Part shown: positions 20,195 to 31,036 of the stretch, piece after piece
Layout of the letters: each line of letters opens with the position of its first letter
How positions within the stretch are numbered: the stretch's first letter is position 1
From: Multifurca ochricompacta
Lineage: Eukaryota; Basidiomycota; Agaricomycetes; Russulales; Russulaceae
Direction of reading: 5' to 3'
NCBI GenBank assembly: GCA_022496185.1
Contig: WTXG01000088.1
Location: 81,215-145,214 of the forward strand
DNA length: 64,000 bases
The notes under the pieces: model-generated
The model's input: the letters and a program-made list of their open reading frames with translations, nothing else
Told to the model about the DNA's origin: nothing
The model's database searches: none
Position numbers and translations under genes: made by a program

Positions 20195-22649
20195 ATGTTT
20201 ACACTCTTCGCTGCCCTCGTCAATGTAGCAGTCACTTTAGTGTCTGCGCAAAGCCTCGTATCAGCCGATATGGGCCATCTCTTTGACAAACGATTGTCAT
20301 CGGGCTGCAGCACATCCGGACCAGCCTCGTGTAGTACCTCAAATCCGTCGGACCTTTGCTGCGTCGAGTCTCCAGGAGTACGTTGTTTCAAATACTTTTT
20401 TTTTTCTCCCTCACTCACATCGCGGGATACTGACGCATCAATTAGGGTTTGTTACTCCAAACACAGGTGCGTTATGAGATCGCTCGAATAAACTGTGTAA
20501 GTTCGAACGCGATTAGTTCTGGGATACCAACCCGTCCACAGGACCCAGTAACAGCTGGACAATTCACGGTTCGTGTGTTGTCATGGTCTATGCCCTTTTG
20601 TTAGCTAACTGAGGAGACCAGGTCTCTGGCCAGACAAGTGCGCATACTCGCCATTAATAATGGGAAGCCGTCTGATCTGAGTGCTTCTACAGCTGCGATG
20701 GCTCCTTTTCCTCGAACTGCGATTCCAGCCGTGCTTATACTGACATTGCTGGAGTGCGTTCTCTGCCTTTGGTCACTCCACTCTCTAACGCGTGGTGAAA
20801 TTCAGCTTTTGACCGATCAAGGCGCTAGCGATACGCTGTCATTCATGCAGGAAAATTGGGTCGACATCAATGGTCAGAATGAACGCTTTTGGGAGGTACG
20901 ACCCCGCTGGCATTTCATGATCTCTTCACTCATGGCCTTTTCAGCATGAGTGGTCAACCCACGGGACTTGCTACAGCACCCTGCAAACTTCTTGCCTTCC
21001 CTCTGGCAGTCCCCAAGGAGCAGAGGCAGTCGCCTTTTTCCAGCAAGTCGTGGCATTGTTTAAGACCCTTCCCACATACGACTGGCTTGCATCGCAAGGC
21101 ATCACCCCTAGCACCACTAAGACATACACGCTGGCCGAGCTGACTAGCGCGCTGAAGGCTGCATCTGGAGTTCGTTAAGATCTTTCTTTCTGCCTCAACG
21201 CTTTCACTGATTGCGCCGATTCACAGTTTACACCGGCCCTCGGGTGCTCCGGGTCTGCGATCAATCAGATCAGCTGGTATTTCCACCTCTCAGGCTCACT
21301 CCTTGACGGACAATTTATCCCGATCGGTGAGAGGACAGATTCCGCAGCACATGGGCATCATGCTGATAGACATCAACCCCAGACTCTCCTATCAAGAGTA
21401 AATGTGCATCAAGCGGCCTCAGGTACCCTCCAAAGTCCTGACAAGATAGATGGATATGAAGGGCCTTTTGTGCTTGGACACACAAGGGATTGTAGAGAAG
21501 GGAAATGAGGCTTAAGTTAAATGACCCTTCTCTACAGTCTTTATATACATGCAGAGTGTGGATAATATAAATAATGATCCATAAATAATTGTGGAAGGAA
21601 TAGGTTGAAACAGACACGGTGATTCGTGGATGAAGATCTCCATGATTATTGAACAGATTGTGGAGGTGAGCGGCACATTGGCATATAGAGTCAATTCAGG
21701 TGCAGGCTGCATCTCTTTGAGACCCCAAGTAACAAGTCTGGCTCCCCTGGCACAGTAAGTTGTAATCTTACTTCTGCGCATGTTGTGGCACCCCCCATAA
21801 GCTCTGGATGACAAAAGCTAACTGACATCCACATGCAGGTTACAACCAGTTGTACCGGAAGTCCTACCACCGCCTCCGTGGGCCTTGTTAACCCTTAATT
21901 TCGCTGTTGCGTGCTAAAACTCCTTTTCTAAGCCTGCTACAAGTCTTCCAACTAGAGCCACAATTAGTGTTGTCACGAGTTCTGGCCCTATTGGCAGGCT
22001 CCTTACTGCAAGCAACTGGTCAACACAGACGCCAGCCACCTTCACCATTTCCGGCACGACGTCAAGTTTCACCCTACAGACGTTCAAAGGCAGCTGTGGT
22101 GTTATGCTTGTTAGCTTAGTCATTCTGGAGTTCAATAGTTCGAGTGATTAGACAATTGCGACACAACGTGCAGCAAAGAAAGACAACTTGGATTCCTGGG
22201 TCTATGGCTAGTGAACACAAGAGCTCAAGACTAGATAGAGTCTTTTGAGCTGAGTCCTTATTGTATTTAAGCAGTCTGAAGCGATGTCATAGAGAGGAAT
22301 GTAGTAGAACATAAAAGAGAAAATGTTGAGGACGTTGTTTGGTTGAGAATGAAGAAGGGGCTCGAATACGAGCGAAATTATACACAAAATGGTCATCATA
22401 AGGGTTATCAGTCAGCTATTCGTAATATGTGGCGTCTCGAGTGGCATGTTCACGTGCGGCAATGGAGTGTCTGCATTCCACATTCTCTGCTGTGAGTTGG
22501 CTTCCGGACTATACGACTTTGAATCATTGACGTATGGACGGCCAGGTAAACAGGTGTCATCTGGCAGTAACACCATCGTTGCCTTCCAAGGGTCAACGAA
22601 CTTCTCTAGCACCCAGTGGTACTTTGCAAGAGAAAGTTTTCACCAGTAG
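20195..22649 (+). pseudogene. Secreted RNase T2, disrupted by two inserts
   Basis: An endoribonuclease of the T2 family that cleaves single-stranded RNA to 3'-phosphate products outside the cell. The ATG at 20195 starts a signal peptide (MFTLFAALVNVAVTLVSAQS). Exons: 20195-20377, 20446-20466 (21 nt), 20517-20568, 20622-20637 (16 nt), 20693-20753, 20806-20895, 20945-21169 and 21227-21326, all phase-consistent with GT-AG introns. Both active-site motifs are intact: SWTIHGLWP across exons 3 and 4, and HEWSTHGTC in exon 7. The fungal C-terminal extension domain is present (RATISVVTSSG at about 21955, SCGVM at about 22085, then CGVSSGMFTCG at about 22430). It is cut by about 500 bp of foreign-looking DNA (21327-21830) and by repeat R3 (about 22110-22415). 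The catalytic domain could still be made, but the full protein cannot. Confidence 0.85.
22110..22415. repeat. Repeat R3 inserted in the RNase T2 C-terminal exon
   Basis: Shares word order with about 17455-17720. The host coding sequence stops matching the family at about 22100 and resumes at about 22425. Exact ends and a target duplication were not resolved. Confidence 0.5.
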
Positions 22650-22932
22650 CTAGTGTTGTGACGGCCCCGGCTCGGCCCGAGAGCCGCGGCTTAGGCTCGG
22701 CTTTGGGCGGCTCAGGCTTTTCAAAACTCAAGCCTGGGCCGTAGCGACGGCTTCCGGCCGGCTTAGGCCCAGCTTAGGCCCAAGCCGTGGCTTTACAGCT
22801 TTTGCATCTTGTAGTTTACTACTAGTTTACATTATGTCAACCCCTGGCCACTGCTTTGGCCTCCTGCTTCGACTCCATCATATTATGTCTTCTATTTAAC
22901 TCCTGTAACATAAATTGTATAAAAACCTCTTA
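22650..22932. other. GC-rich subterminal-like patch, no gene
   Basis: 22655-22800 is strikingly GC-rich and built of GGCTTAGGC/GCCCAAGCC-like words in both orientations, beginning TAGTGTTGTGACGG. This looks like one end of a hAT-type DNA transposon; no opposite end is visible. Confidence 0.35.
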
Positions 22933-23212
22933 GTTGAACCAGAATACTGGTACAGAGATACTGAGAAAGCAGTCCAACATAATTGTGATCACATTTAGAC
23001 TAGACAAAAACATGTCTCACATTAATTAGATACTGAGTATATACATCTCAGATTGATCATGTGATTAAATCACATTGTGAGATAATTATCTTGCTTGTTA
23101 ATGAATGTGATTTAATCACATGATCAATCTGAGATGTATATACTCTCATCTTTTGTTTTACAATGCGAGCGGACCACTATCTCGGTATCTCTGTACTGGT
23201 ATTCTGGTTCAA
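22933..23212. mobile_element. Hairpin/MITE-like element with long inverted repeats
   Basis: The outer arms TTGAACCAGAATACTGGTAC (22933 onward) and its complement (ending at about 23212) match. Inside, a second pair around 23025-23080 and 23103-23150 (GATCATGTGATTAAATCACA and complement) is nearly perfect. There is no coding capacity. Confidence 0.7.
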
Positions 23213-23650
23213 CACCATCCTTACACTGTAAATTGCCCAGTTGAAGTTCACAAAAATCCAGATTGATTCCACGCTTCATGTGATACTCCTTCCTGAGGAG
23301 TACAATGTTCTGCACTGCAGTAGCAGATGATGATTCCGTGCCTGATGAGATACACACCAAGTTGTTCACAAGCTATTTTGGGGGACAAGGCCAAGGTTAG
23401 CTCATCTCATTTACACGAACTGGCGACGAGTGACGAGGTCTCGATCGTAAGCCCGACTGTAGGGGGGGCGACAAGGAGAATGGCACTGTTAAAGTTAAAG
23501 ATTGCTGGTCCAATAGATTTAGGTAGGTTTCATGTTCTTGAACATGATGGTTAGATGGCTGGGTAGATGCCCCAATGGCGATTCACGCAGAAATGACAGG
23601 CGTAATTGCAAATTTTACAGGTCTTCTTAAAACAGCAGAAGTTTTCGACG
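23213..23650. other. No gene that can be supported
   Basis: A short minus-strand open stretch (about 23220-23340, LLRKEYHMKRGINLDF) may be a fragment of a transposon-borne gene, but it has no recognisable motif and no extension. Confidence 0.25.
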
Positions 23651-23659
23651 TGGTGTGCT

Positions 23660-24257
23660 CAGAAAGGACACACCGTGAACGCTGTTTCTGACGCCAAAAA
23701 TGCAGGAATACAGACTACATCCTCATTCCCGGAGCGAAGGTTGATGTGGCTCGTAAAAGCGCTCAAAGATGATATGATAGCTGGATCTTCCTGAAAGAAC
23801 CACCAAACGAGGCTCCCTGACGAATTAATGCGTCTGCAAAACGATTCCAAAGACAGACTGTTTGAGCTGCAAAGCCATGTCAGATTTAGATACAATGTGG
23901 AAAGGCATTGACAAAGAAACATACAGCGGGGCTGTTGCCTTGCCCGTCAAAGTATGAAAGGACAAATTCCCGCGTCACCCACTCATTTTGGATTGCACCA
24001 AGGTCTCGTATGATCAGTGTGCGAGGCTTCTTCGGATCTGAAGAGATGTCCAATGGCGTGTCTTTTGTGAATGGCACGTTGGGGAACACTTTCATGAGCT
24101 GGGAAATAGGGGCTTGGGGCGCGAGTTGCTCGTCCGTGGATGGGTCTCCGTCTTCGTAAGCGAGACGTTTCCGCGCTTGTAGAATTCGCACAAATGCATC
24201 CCAGAGGTGAGTGTACGATGTATTGCGCGTAGGAACTAGAGTTAGGTAGAGGAACAT
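23660..24257 (-). CDS. Hypothetical protein, at least two exons
   Basis: A clear open frame starts at ATG 24257 and runs about 110 codons to near 23930 (HLWDAFVRILQARKRLAYEDG, DISSDPKKPRTLIIRDLGAIQ), then meets a GTATGT donor. A second open stretch (about 23835-23662) encodes SGSLVWWFFQEDP and ends in a stop. The splice phase between them could not be made exact, so the gene model is provisional. I recognise no domain. A truncated LINE lies 74 bp upstream of the start codon. Confidence 0.4.
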
Positions 24258-24330
24258 GTTGAGCCGGGGGTAAGCCGGACCGGATCAGAGGTGACCGGTG
24301 TTGCCGGACTTGTAATATGTAATATACTTA

Positions 24331-24566
24331 GGACTTAGTAGGTTTTTCTCTTACTTTGAACAGTCTCTTTCTCGGACGGCCACTCCACGTACATTAGTCT
24401 CCCTTAGGTTTTTCTCTTTGAGTTTTCTGCCTCGCATGTCCCTGTAGACACGGCATCTCCATGTACACCCCACAGTAGTTACATTGTACCCTGATGTAGC
24501 CGCGCGATTGGGCTGAGTCCCGCAAGGGCGTCAATAAACTCGAGTTCAAAAAAAAAAAAAAAAAAA
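24331..24566 (+). mobile_element. LINE 3' stub with target duplication
   Basis: 236 bp ending in a 19-nt A run. TATGTAATATACTTA occurs at 24316-24330 and 24567-24581, a 15-bp target duplication. The tail (ACATTGTACCCTGATGTAGC, CCCGCAAG) matches that of the large LINE at 17114-17180. Confidence 0.9.
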
Positions 24567-24719
24567 TATGTAATATACTTACTGACTTTCCACTTGTTCA
24601 ATCCTCAACATCTTGACCGGGGTGCCGAAACCTCAACATTCTGTCTGTCTATATCTTCTCATATATCTTAAGTTTATTGCAATAGAAATAACACACACAA
24701 TGAAGTCGGACTACACAGG

Positions 24720-25983
24720 AGGGAGATGACTCCTCCAATCATTAATCTTCTCAACCAGGGCTGTCTGCTCTGCTGCTTGTGCCTTCTCCTCTGCTTTCCT
24801 AACTTCTTCCTGCAGCTATTCTGGTGTCATATTCACAAATGGCACAAATAAGAGCATATCAAGAAAGTCTTTGCGAATTTCGCCAGGATGCCCCCGTTGA
24901 GCTTCTTGGCGTGCATCCCGTTAATCCACCCACCTCTGCCTTCTTTCTACCTCACTTTCTCGCTCATCATTTATCTTCTTCAGCTCAGTCTCACCTTTGG
25001 ATAGAAGGTGTCCTTTGTGAACTTTGAAAGTGCATCCTTGAAATCATCAGTGCCAAAGTGGTGAAGTACCACAGATGCATAGACAGCATCAAATATTATG
25101 GCAGGAGGCCAATCGGCACTGTCAGCAATATGCAGTGCTAAGCCTGTATTGAGGCGATCATTTTTGAGCAAGCCTCTGTATTCAGGACAGAATAGATGTG
25201 TCGTGCACTGTAGAGTCTCTGGGGACTCATCAGGGTCGACATCTTCTGTTGTCATACCATAGTTTGGGGTCTGATCATGGGTGTCATCAGTCTCTGTGGG
25301 TATCAAAAAGGTGAAACACTCCACTATGAATGCCACTTCTTTCCCAAGAATTCTGTGCGTAAGATTATTGAGCAAAATTCCATTTCTAGTATTGTCAATG
25401 GTCTTCACAATGTCACCATAGCTGTCATCCCGGGTGCACCTCTGGGTAAGGGTCTATGTACTGCTCATCATTGCAATGGTCAGCCAAAGGCAGCTTAAAA
25501 ATAACAGATTCATACCCTATCACCTTTGCAATGTGATATAAGATGTACCCCATCACAGAACAGTTCATCATATCCTGTCAAAACGCAGCTTCCATCCCAG
25601 CATAGAAGACGATCACGGAAATACTATTGATAAGTAGTGGCAATACTGGAGGTGACATGAGTGTTGATTAGCCTGAATTCAGGATCGACAGGGAGCATGC
25701 GTTGCTCCTCCTCTTCAGAGATGTGATAATACAATGAGACATCTTCAGTGGGAAGCCCACCAGTGAAGTCAACAGGATGTAACACATCAGACCTGGTCGA
25801 GAGTGTTCCTTGTGCACCAGTAATGACATATATCACAAAAAGAACCCATTTATAACAGAATGGTACTTCGTTGGTGGGGATCTTGAGGGCAAAAATCCAG
25901 TTCTAATTGCTCGGACCCGGGTTGATGCCAGAGTCTGATTTGTTAGGGAGTGAAGCATAAACTCTAATAACAGGAATGGCCAT
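24720..25983 (-). pseudogene. HNH_2 endonuclease-domain protein, decayed
   Basis: Member of the HNH_2-containing protein family that is expanded in Agaricomycetes; function unknown. ATG at 25983 (MAIPVIRVYASLPNKS). The frame runs through NWIFALKIP, DVLHPVDFTGGLP and RDRLLCWDGSCVLTGYDE, then FCDGVHLISHCKGD, which carries the His/Cys pattern of the HNH core (about 25600-25510). Downstream parts (NTRNGILLNNLTHRILG, DWPPAIIFDAVYASVVLHHFG) match the usual C-terminal half at 25408-24980, then a Glu/Ala-rich helix to about 24725. In-frame TAG codons at 25903-25905 and 25624-25626 stand where Gln is expected. A further frame change near 25500 confirms that it is broken. Confidence 0.75.
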
Positions 25984-26099
25984 GACTAGGAATAGTATGT
26001 GGAGGTTGGTCACTTAGCTTAGTGCCACTATCCAATGGCTCCTCTACAAGCTTTTAAACCCCCTGAACATGATTCCGCCCAATGCGCATCGCGGCACAA

Positions 26100-26560
26100 C
26101 CGGCCCGGTACGAGGAAGCAAGACTCAATTGCAACCGTAAAAAGGGTTTAAGCTATCTATTGAGATATCAGATAAGTTCAGTCATTGTGGTCAAGTCAAA
26201 CCTGAAGTGAATGCGTTTGATTTCTACTTTTGGTGGCTCACTGGCACAAGCATTTGTATGTACCTTATATACTTGTAGAGAGACCTAGTTATGAAGCAGA
26301 AGAAGATGAATTTGGATGAAAGGAGGCAAGTGGGATAAAACTAGGCAATAAAGGCAGAGAGGTGAAAACGACGACAGGGAGGAGACGGAGAGGTGATGAA
26401 ACTAGTTAAAGGAATGGACAAGCATGCATGCGGCCTGGAATGCAAATGTACTGACTGATAAAAGATATCATATACGAGACTAGCTCATAAGTGCTCTAAT
26501 TCAAGTTAAGTTTGACCAAGAATGCCGGTTTCATGCTAACCCCCGAGTCAACCTTACACT
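26100..26560 (+). repeat. Solo-LTR-like repeat R1, partial
   Basis: Matches the second half of the full copies at 47474-48119 and 62950-63505 (TTGATTTCT...GGTGGCTCAC, TTATATACTTGT, GTGCTCTAATTCA) and ends CCTTACA at about 26560. Its first part is overlapped by R2-like sequence (26137-26215). Confidence 0.6.
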
Positions 26561-27184
26561 ACTGGCTTATTCGGAAATCTGATCATGCAGATGCCCTCTC
26601 GGATTTTCTATCACTTTTCACGAGATCTGCTGGTAACGCCACAAATTGCCTTTTTACTAGATCTTTTTGTTTTTTTGCGTGTATCGTTAAACATCTGCTG
26701 TGCCCTAATGAGATTACCCCTCGCCTGATACCCCGTGTACGCTCGCTGGGGAAGTAGGTTCAGGGTTCAGGGAAAGGGGCCATCGTTCAGTCTGTATCGC
26801 CTACGCCAACCCGGGGGCATTCAGACGTCCGAGGAACTCGGTTATTAGCTAGAGATGGAATTGCACAGATAACAGCAGGTGCATAAAGGCATATGTGTTT
26901 GTCATAGAATATTTAGTATTTAGTAATAGCAATGAGATGTATGTATGGTATGTGTGTGAAGCACCATTCACAACTTTGAATGACAAATTACTGATAATAC
27001 AATAGAGCAAAGTGGGGGAAAAAAATAAAAACGACAACCCATGATGTATCCCCCATTATACCAAAGAATATAGCATAGAGGTAGCAATAGTCGCAATCTG
27101 GGGGGGAAGGAGGAGAAATTAGGGATCAGGAAACAAGTCGTCTAATAGGGGAAGCGGAAAGCTGACCTGCCAACGATTATTCAT
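26561..27184. other. No gene seen
   Basis: Mixed-composition DNA with short open frames only. No splice-consistent or domain-bearing frame was found on either strand. Confidence 0.4.
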
Positions 27185-27595
27185 TTACATCTCGACAGCC
27201 TGCAGTACAGCGGGCCTTGACGTGGTTCTGATGGAGCTACTAGGGTATGACGCGATTTGCGATCCCGAGACGCTCCCCTGTGTCCCAAATTCGCAAAATG
27301 TAAGCGGCGGAGAGGAGGGGAAATAGAAAGAAAGGGGGGCCTTACCCCACGCCTTCGTGATGGCGGGAACTCCGTCAATGGTACATCGGGCATCGATTGT
27401 GACTCGGTTAACACATCCGCCATTGGGGTTGCGAACAGACGCGAGATGGTGGACATGACAGAGCGGGAGAGGGTGGGTTGAGAGCGGGAAGGTGAAAAAG
27501 TGCGCGACATCATGGTCGTTTTTGTCCTCGAGTTTCGAAATGAACGTTGGTCTTTTTGGGAGGATGGGTGCGAGGGGGAATTTTATGTATTGCAC
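27185..27595 (-). CDS. Small hypothetical protein(s), two exons
   Basis: Two overlapping minus-strand frames exist. The one starting at about 27513 (MMSRTFSPSRSQPTLSRS) is Ser/Arg-rich and could be a mitochondrial presequence. It meets a GGTAAGG donor near 27344, and an acceptor CACAG near 27276 allows an Arg-rich second exon ending at 27181. The other starts at 27595. The alternative frames and lack of a known domain make this a weak call. Confidence 0.3.
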   Translation of the reverse strand: MQYIKFPLAPILPKRPTFISKLEDKNDHDVAHFFTFPLSTHPLPLCHVHHLASVRNPNGGCVNRVTIDARCTIDGVPAITKAWGKAPLSFYFPSSPPLTFCEFGTQGSVSGSQIASYPSSSIRTTSRPAVLQAVEM

Positions 27596-27599
27596 ACTG

Positions 27600-29270
27600 G
27601 GAATGCCAAAGAATGAAGGTCGGGTTGTATCAATTTATATGCGGTTTGGAGGAGGGGAGGGGAGGAGGATAAAGGCTGGCCCGGCCTTGCTTTGGGCCTG
27701 CTGGCCGACTTGGCTTGGCTCGGCGAAGTCGGAATATGGGTGCGGGCGCGGGCGCAAATGACGAAGTTGCGTCATCATCAGTTCGGACCAATTCGGAAGC
27801 ATCTCATGACCAAATGTGAAGTTGGTTGCTTGTTAGATGCTTATTTCATTCATACTCTTTATACACTGATTTTTTTCTGTTGTTGTATTCTGAAATGCCT
27901 TTCTGCTTAGTGTGAACCTTCACCTCAGACCACTGTGAAATTTTGTTGTTTGTGTGGTTGTGGTTGGTGTTTTTTTTGTGAAATCAAGAATCCCGCAAAC
28001 AATTGCGATCCCGATGACATGATAGTGAACTCCGCACCGGGCCTGACTTCCGGGCGAGCACCCAGAACGCTGAAAGGCCCCTTCTCCAACCCTCCAGCCC
28101 CATATTTATGTCACGCACGTACGCCACTCACACAGTAAGCTGTCAAGTAACGTGAGGTCTGAAGATACAACAACAATAACAAAATACAGTAAGCATACCC
28201 ACACAATTTCTAATATGTGCCTGCGCAGGTCTGCGTTTTGTGCGGAGTACGGGGTACGCGATAACACTCGTAGCGATGCTTCTGTAGTAAATAATGAACT
28301 TCGGGGAGCATTGCCGGACTCAAGGGGATGTCGCCCGATCAGCCCGAGATAGAAGCGTGCATATCAACCTAATTCATTTAAAAAACAATGTACACAAATG
28401 AACAAACGGACTCCCGACCGATGATGCATCGAACTGCTAGGGAATGTAACCTGCTTGACCCGTCGACCCATCGACCCATCGTCTGGCACGGGTGGGCTCA
28501 ACTTGATAAGGGACCCTGCACTTAAGCAAAGAATGAAAAAATATATAGCCTTGAGCTTGTAGCTGGATCTTAATGCGTGATGATCGAATCGGTCACCCCG
28601 GGAGCAAAAACGTCTTGATCAACATCGTGTCACGGGCGCCCCAACTCGCACTATCGTGCGCCACCATCTACACCGTTCCTACCCTCTGAAATATCTAGTG
28701 GATGTGGATTTTTACCCCTCCTATCTCCGATCCTCCCCTCCCCTTCTTCCGATTCACCGTTTCTTAGTGAGAAAGGACAACAATAGGACATCAGCGAAGA
28801 CGAAACGATGAAATGCTTGCGATTTAAGTTAAGGTTGGAGGGGGGGCCTTGGCCTTTAAAAAAATTAAAAAAAAGTATCTATGACACTGCAACCCGGCTC
28901 GTCCCGGTGGATCTACGCTCTCGAGAACCGACCTTGAATCCACCCGACTTCCGGATCTATAGAAATCACTGCTAGTGCGTGACGGTGCCTTGCAGTCCTT
29001 CCCCTCGTTGCTCAACTCAGCCCAACTCAGCCCTAAGGAGGAGTTAGTTTCTCTTGCTAGTTGAGATAACTCAGTGTGATGTGATGACTCCACAAAGGCG
29101 TCCATTCGCCAATGCCATTCCAAAACCAATATTGCCCCCCCCCTTCCCTTTGAACAGCACCAACGAGGTGACAAATGTTTTTTAAACATCAAGAGATCAT
29201 TCGTGTTTCTTTTGCGAATAAGACCCTCTACATCATTCCTTTCATGAGAGGTGCCGGGAAGCGCCTTTTC
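27600..29270. other. No gene seen
   Basis: About 1.7 kb without a supported gene; T-rich stretches and short frames only. Confidence 0.4.
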
Positions 29271-29279
29271 ATTTCCTTT

Positions 29280-30636
29280 TTAAACCGATTTCCACCCGCC
29301 CACCCCGCGCTGATCGACATGCCCCGCCCACAAGTCCATCTCGGCATCGTAACGCCACACAAAACGACGCGACGAAATCCATAACGATACGCAACGCAAA
29401 CTTGGACGATATACGTGTAACTCCGTGACGACGGTACGCTGCAACGCACCAGATGGGAGAGGGACCCAAGTACTGATGTCGAACTCGATCATGACGAGAG
29501 CTTTGAACCGGATTAATGCGTCGTGGATCGCGCTTCGCTGGGGTTACCCAAAAAAAAGCCCGACAACCAAAAAAAATAACGCATTTCAGCGGACGGAGGA
29601 AGGGGAAGAGGAGGAGGAGGAGGATTTTAAGGGGGCAAAGAGGTGTTGGGGTTGGAGTTGGAGTTGGAGTTGGAGAGAGAAAGAGTGGCACACGCACCGG
29701 ACTAGAGGGCAGAGGAATGATACCAAAGTACAACAGCTGGGAACAATGCTGCGCGACAAGCGCAACAATCATTAATGCGCATGATTCTGGGACATCATGG
29801 AAGCTCAATGAACGTAAAGTCTTGCTTGCGCGTGCGAGGCGTGGGATGAGCCGTTGAGGGAGCAGGTCGTCACTTGTGCCACTGTCAGTGGCATCCGTCT
29901 CACTGCTCATGGTATCTCCTCCTCCTCCCAGGACTTGCAGGTGCGTGAGTGGACAGTTCACAAACGCATGCGCGAGACGGAGTGGACACTCTAGTGTGGC
30001 CAGGAGGGGTAAGTCCATCGTCATCGTCTCCCTCTTCCTATCCATCTTCGCTTCATCGGGATCTGCAATGCCGGTGCCGGTGCCGGTGTTGGTGTTGGTG
30101 TCGACATCTTTGCTTACGTGAGATTGGGTTTCCGGGGTGGTAGGCGGAGATAGAACGTAATCCGCCGCAAGTTCTAGCACCCAGAGCGCACGCAGTGTTG
30201 GCTGAGCACGCACAAATGCAGCGACTCGGGCGTCCCAAGGGATACCAAGACGAAGGTCGCGCAAACGGAAAGATGGTGTACACGGGAAAACCCACGATAA
30301 CTGTACACGGCGTGTATCGAGGGCGAGTGCCTCGAGGTTAGGCAGAAACTCAAAGGTGCGCTTTAACAATTGCCATAAGGGTGGGGAGCCAGACCCAAGA
30401 ACCAGTCCACGGACATGAGCGGCGAGTTGGGGTGTATTTCTTAGGGTCTCACAAGCGAGGAGAGCGGAAGAAGGGTTGGTAAGAATGAGTGAATGGTAGA
30501 GACGCCGAGTGGCATAAGCAGAGAGGGACTTGTTGGTGAGACAGAGGGAATGAAGGTCAGTGATACGTGCATACGAAGTGATAAGAGAGACAATAACCGG
30601 GTCTTGGAGAGCAAGGGATGCATGGGAAGTACCCAT
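29280..30636 (-). CDS. F-box-like / leucine-rich protein, two exons
   Basis: Probably a substrate adaptor for an SCF ubiquitin ligase or an F-box relative; partner unknown. Exon 1 is 30636-29698 and exon 2 is 29537-29280. The 160-nt intron (29538-29697) has GTGCGT and CCCAG ends and keeps phase 0. The N-terminus (VSLITSYARITDLHSLCLTNKSLSAYATRRLYHSL) has the helical pattern of an F-box. Leucine-rich stretches follow (LPNLEALALD, FRLRDLRLGIPW, LTHLQVLGGGG). A Thr/Asn/Gly tandem (TNTNTGTGTG) lies near residue 190. The C-terminus reads FDISTWVPLPSG and WRYDAEMDLWAG. An upstream in-frame ATG exists at 30663. The intron holds a GTTGGA minisatellite and an AGG-rich run. Confidence 0.7.
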
Positions 30637-30773
30637 CCTGACCCAGTGAAAATGAATGGTCAATCACACGTTACAGAAAGCATGCTCAAAAGTACGTCAA
30701 AGAACACCAGGTCGACGATTTCAGAAAAAGAAAAAGAAAAAGAAAAAGGAAAAGGAAAAGAAAATAGGAATTT

Positions 30774-30779
30774 AAAAAA
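30774..30779 (-). terminator. Pol III terminator of tRNA-Thr
   Basis: AAAAAA on the plus strand is a T6 run on the sense strand, one base past the mature 3' end of the tRNA. Confidence 0.75.
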
Positions 30780-30780
30780 T

Positions 30781-30851
30781 GCCCGCTGGCTGGATTGAAC
30801 AACCGACCTCATCATTACGAGTGACGCGCTCTACCACTGAGCTAAGCGGGC
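30781..30851 (-). tRNA. tRNA-Thr (anticodon CGT)
   Basis: The reverse complement folds as a 71-nt cloverleaf. The acceptor GCCCGCT pairs with AGCGGGC. The D arm is GCTC/GAGC. The anticodon stem CGTCA/TGATG carries loop CTCGTAA with anticodon CGT. The T arm is GGTTG-TTCAATC-CAGCC. There is no intron. A T6 run directly after the 3' end (forward 30774-30779) is the RNA polymerase III terminator. Confidence 0.93.
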
Positions 30852-31036
30852 TTCATTTATATTTATAGTAAGAGATCACATGGAAAGAGCCGAACTACTG
30901 TCAGCCACGGCTGAACCCGTCAATTATCAATACAGACACAGGGTAGGGCAGGGGCAGATATAGTCTACACTGTTTTTCTGACCAAAACTTCTAGTACCAT
31001 TTATTTTTCAGACTCACGACCCACGTCCCCTATACC

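Noticed and set aside
29425..29857. Plus-strand ORFs across the F-box gene intron
   Set aside because: They are antisense shadows created by the GTTGGA and AGG repeats in the intron.
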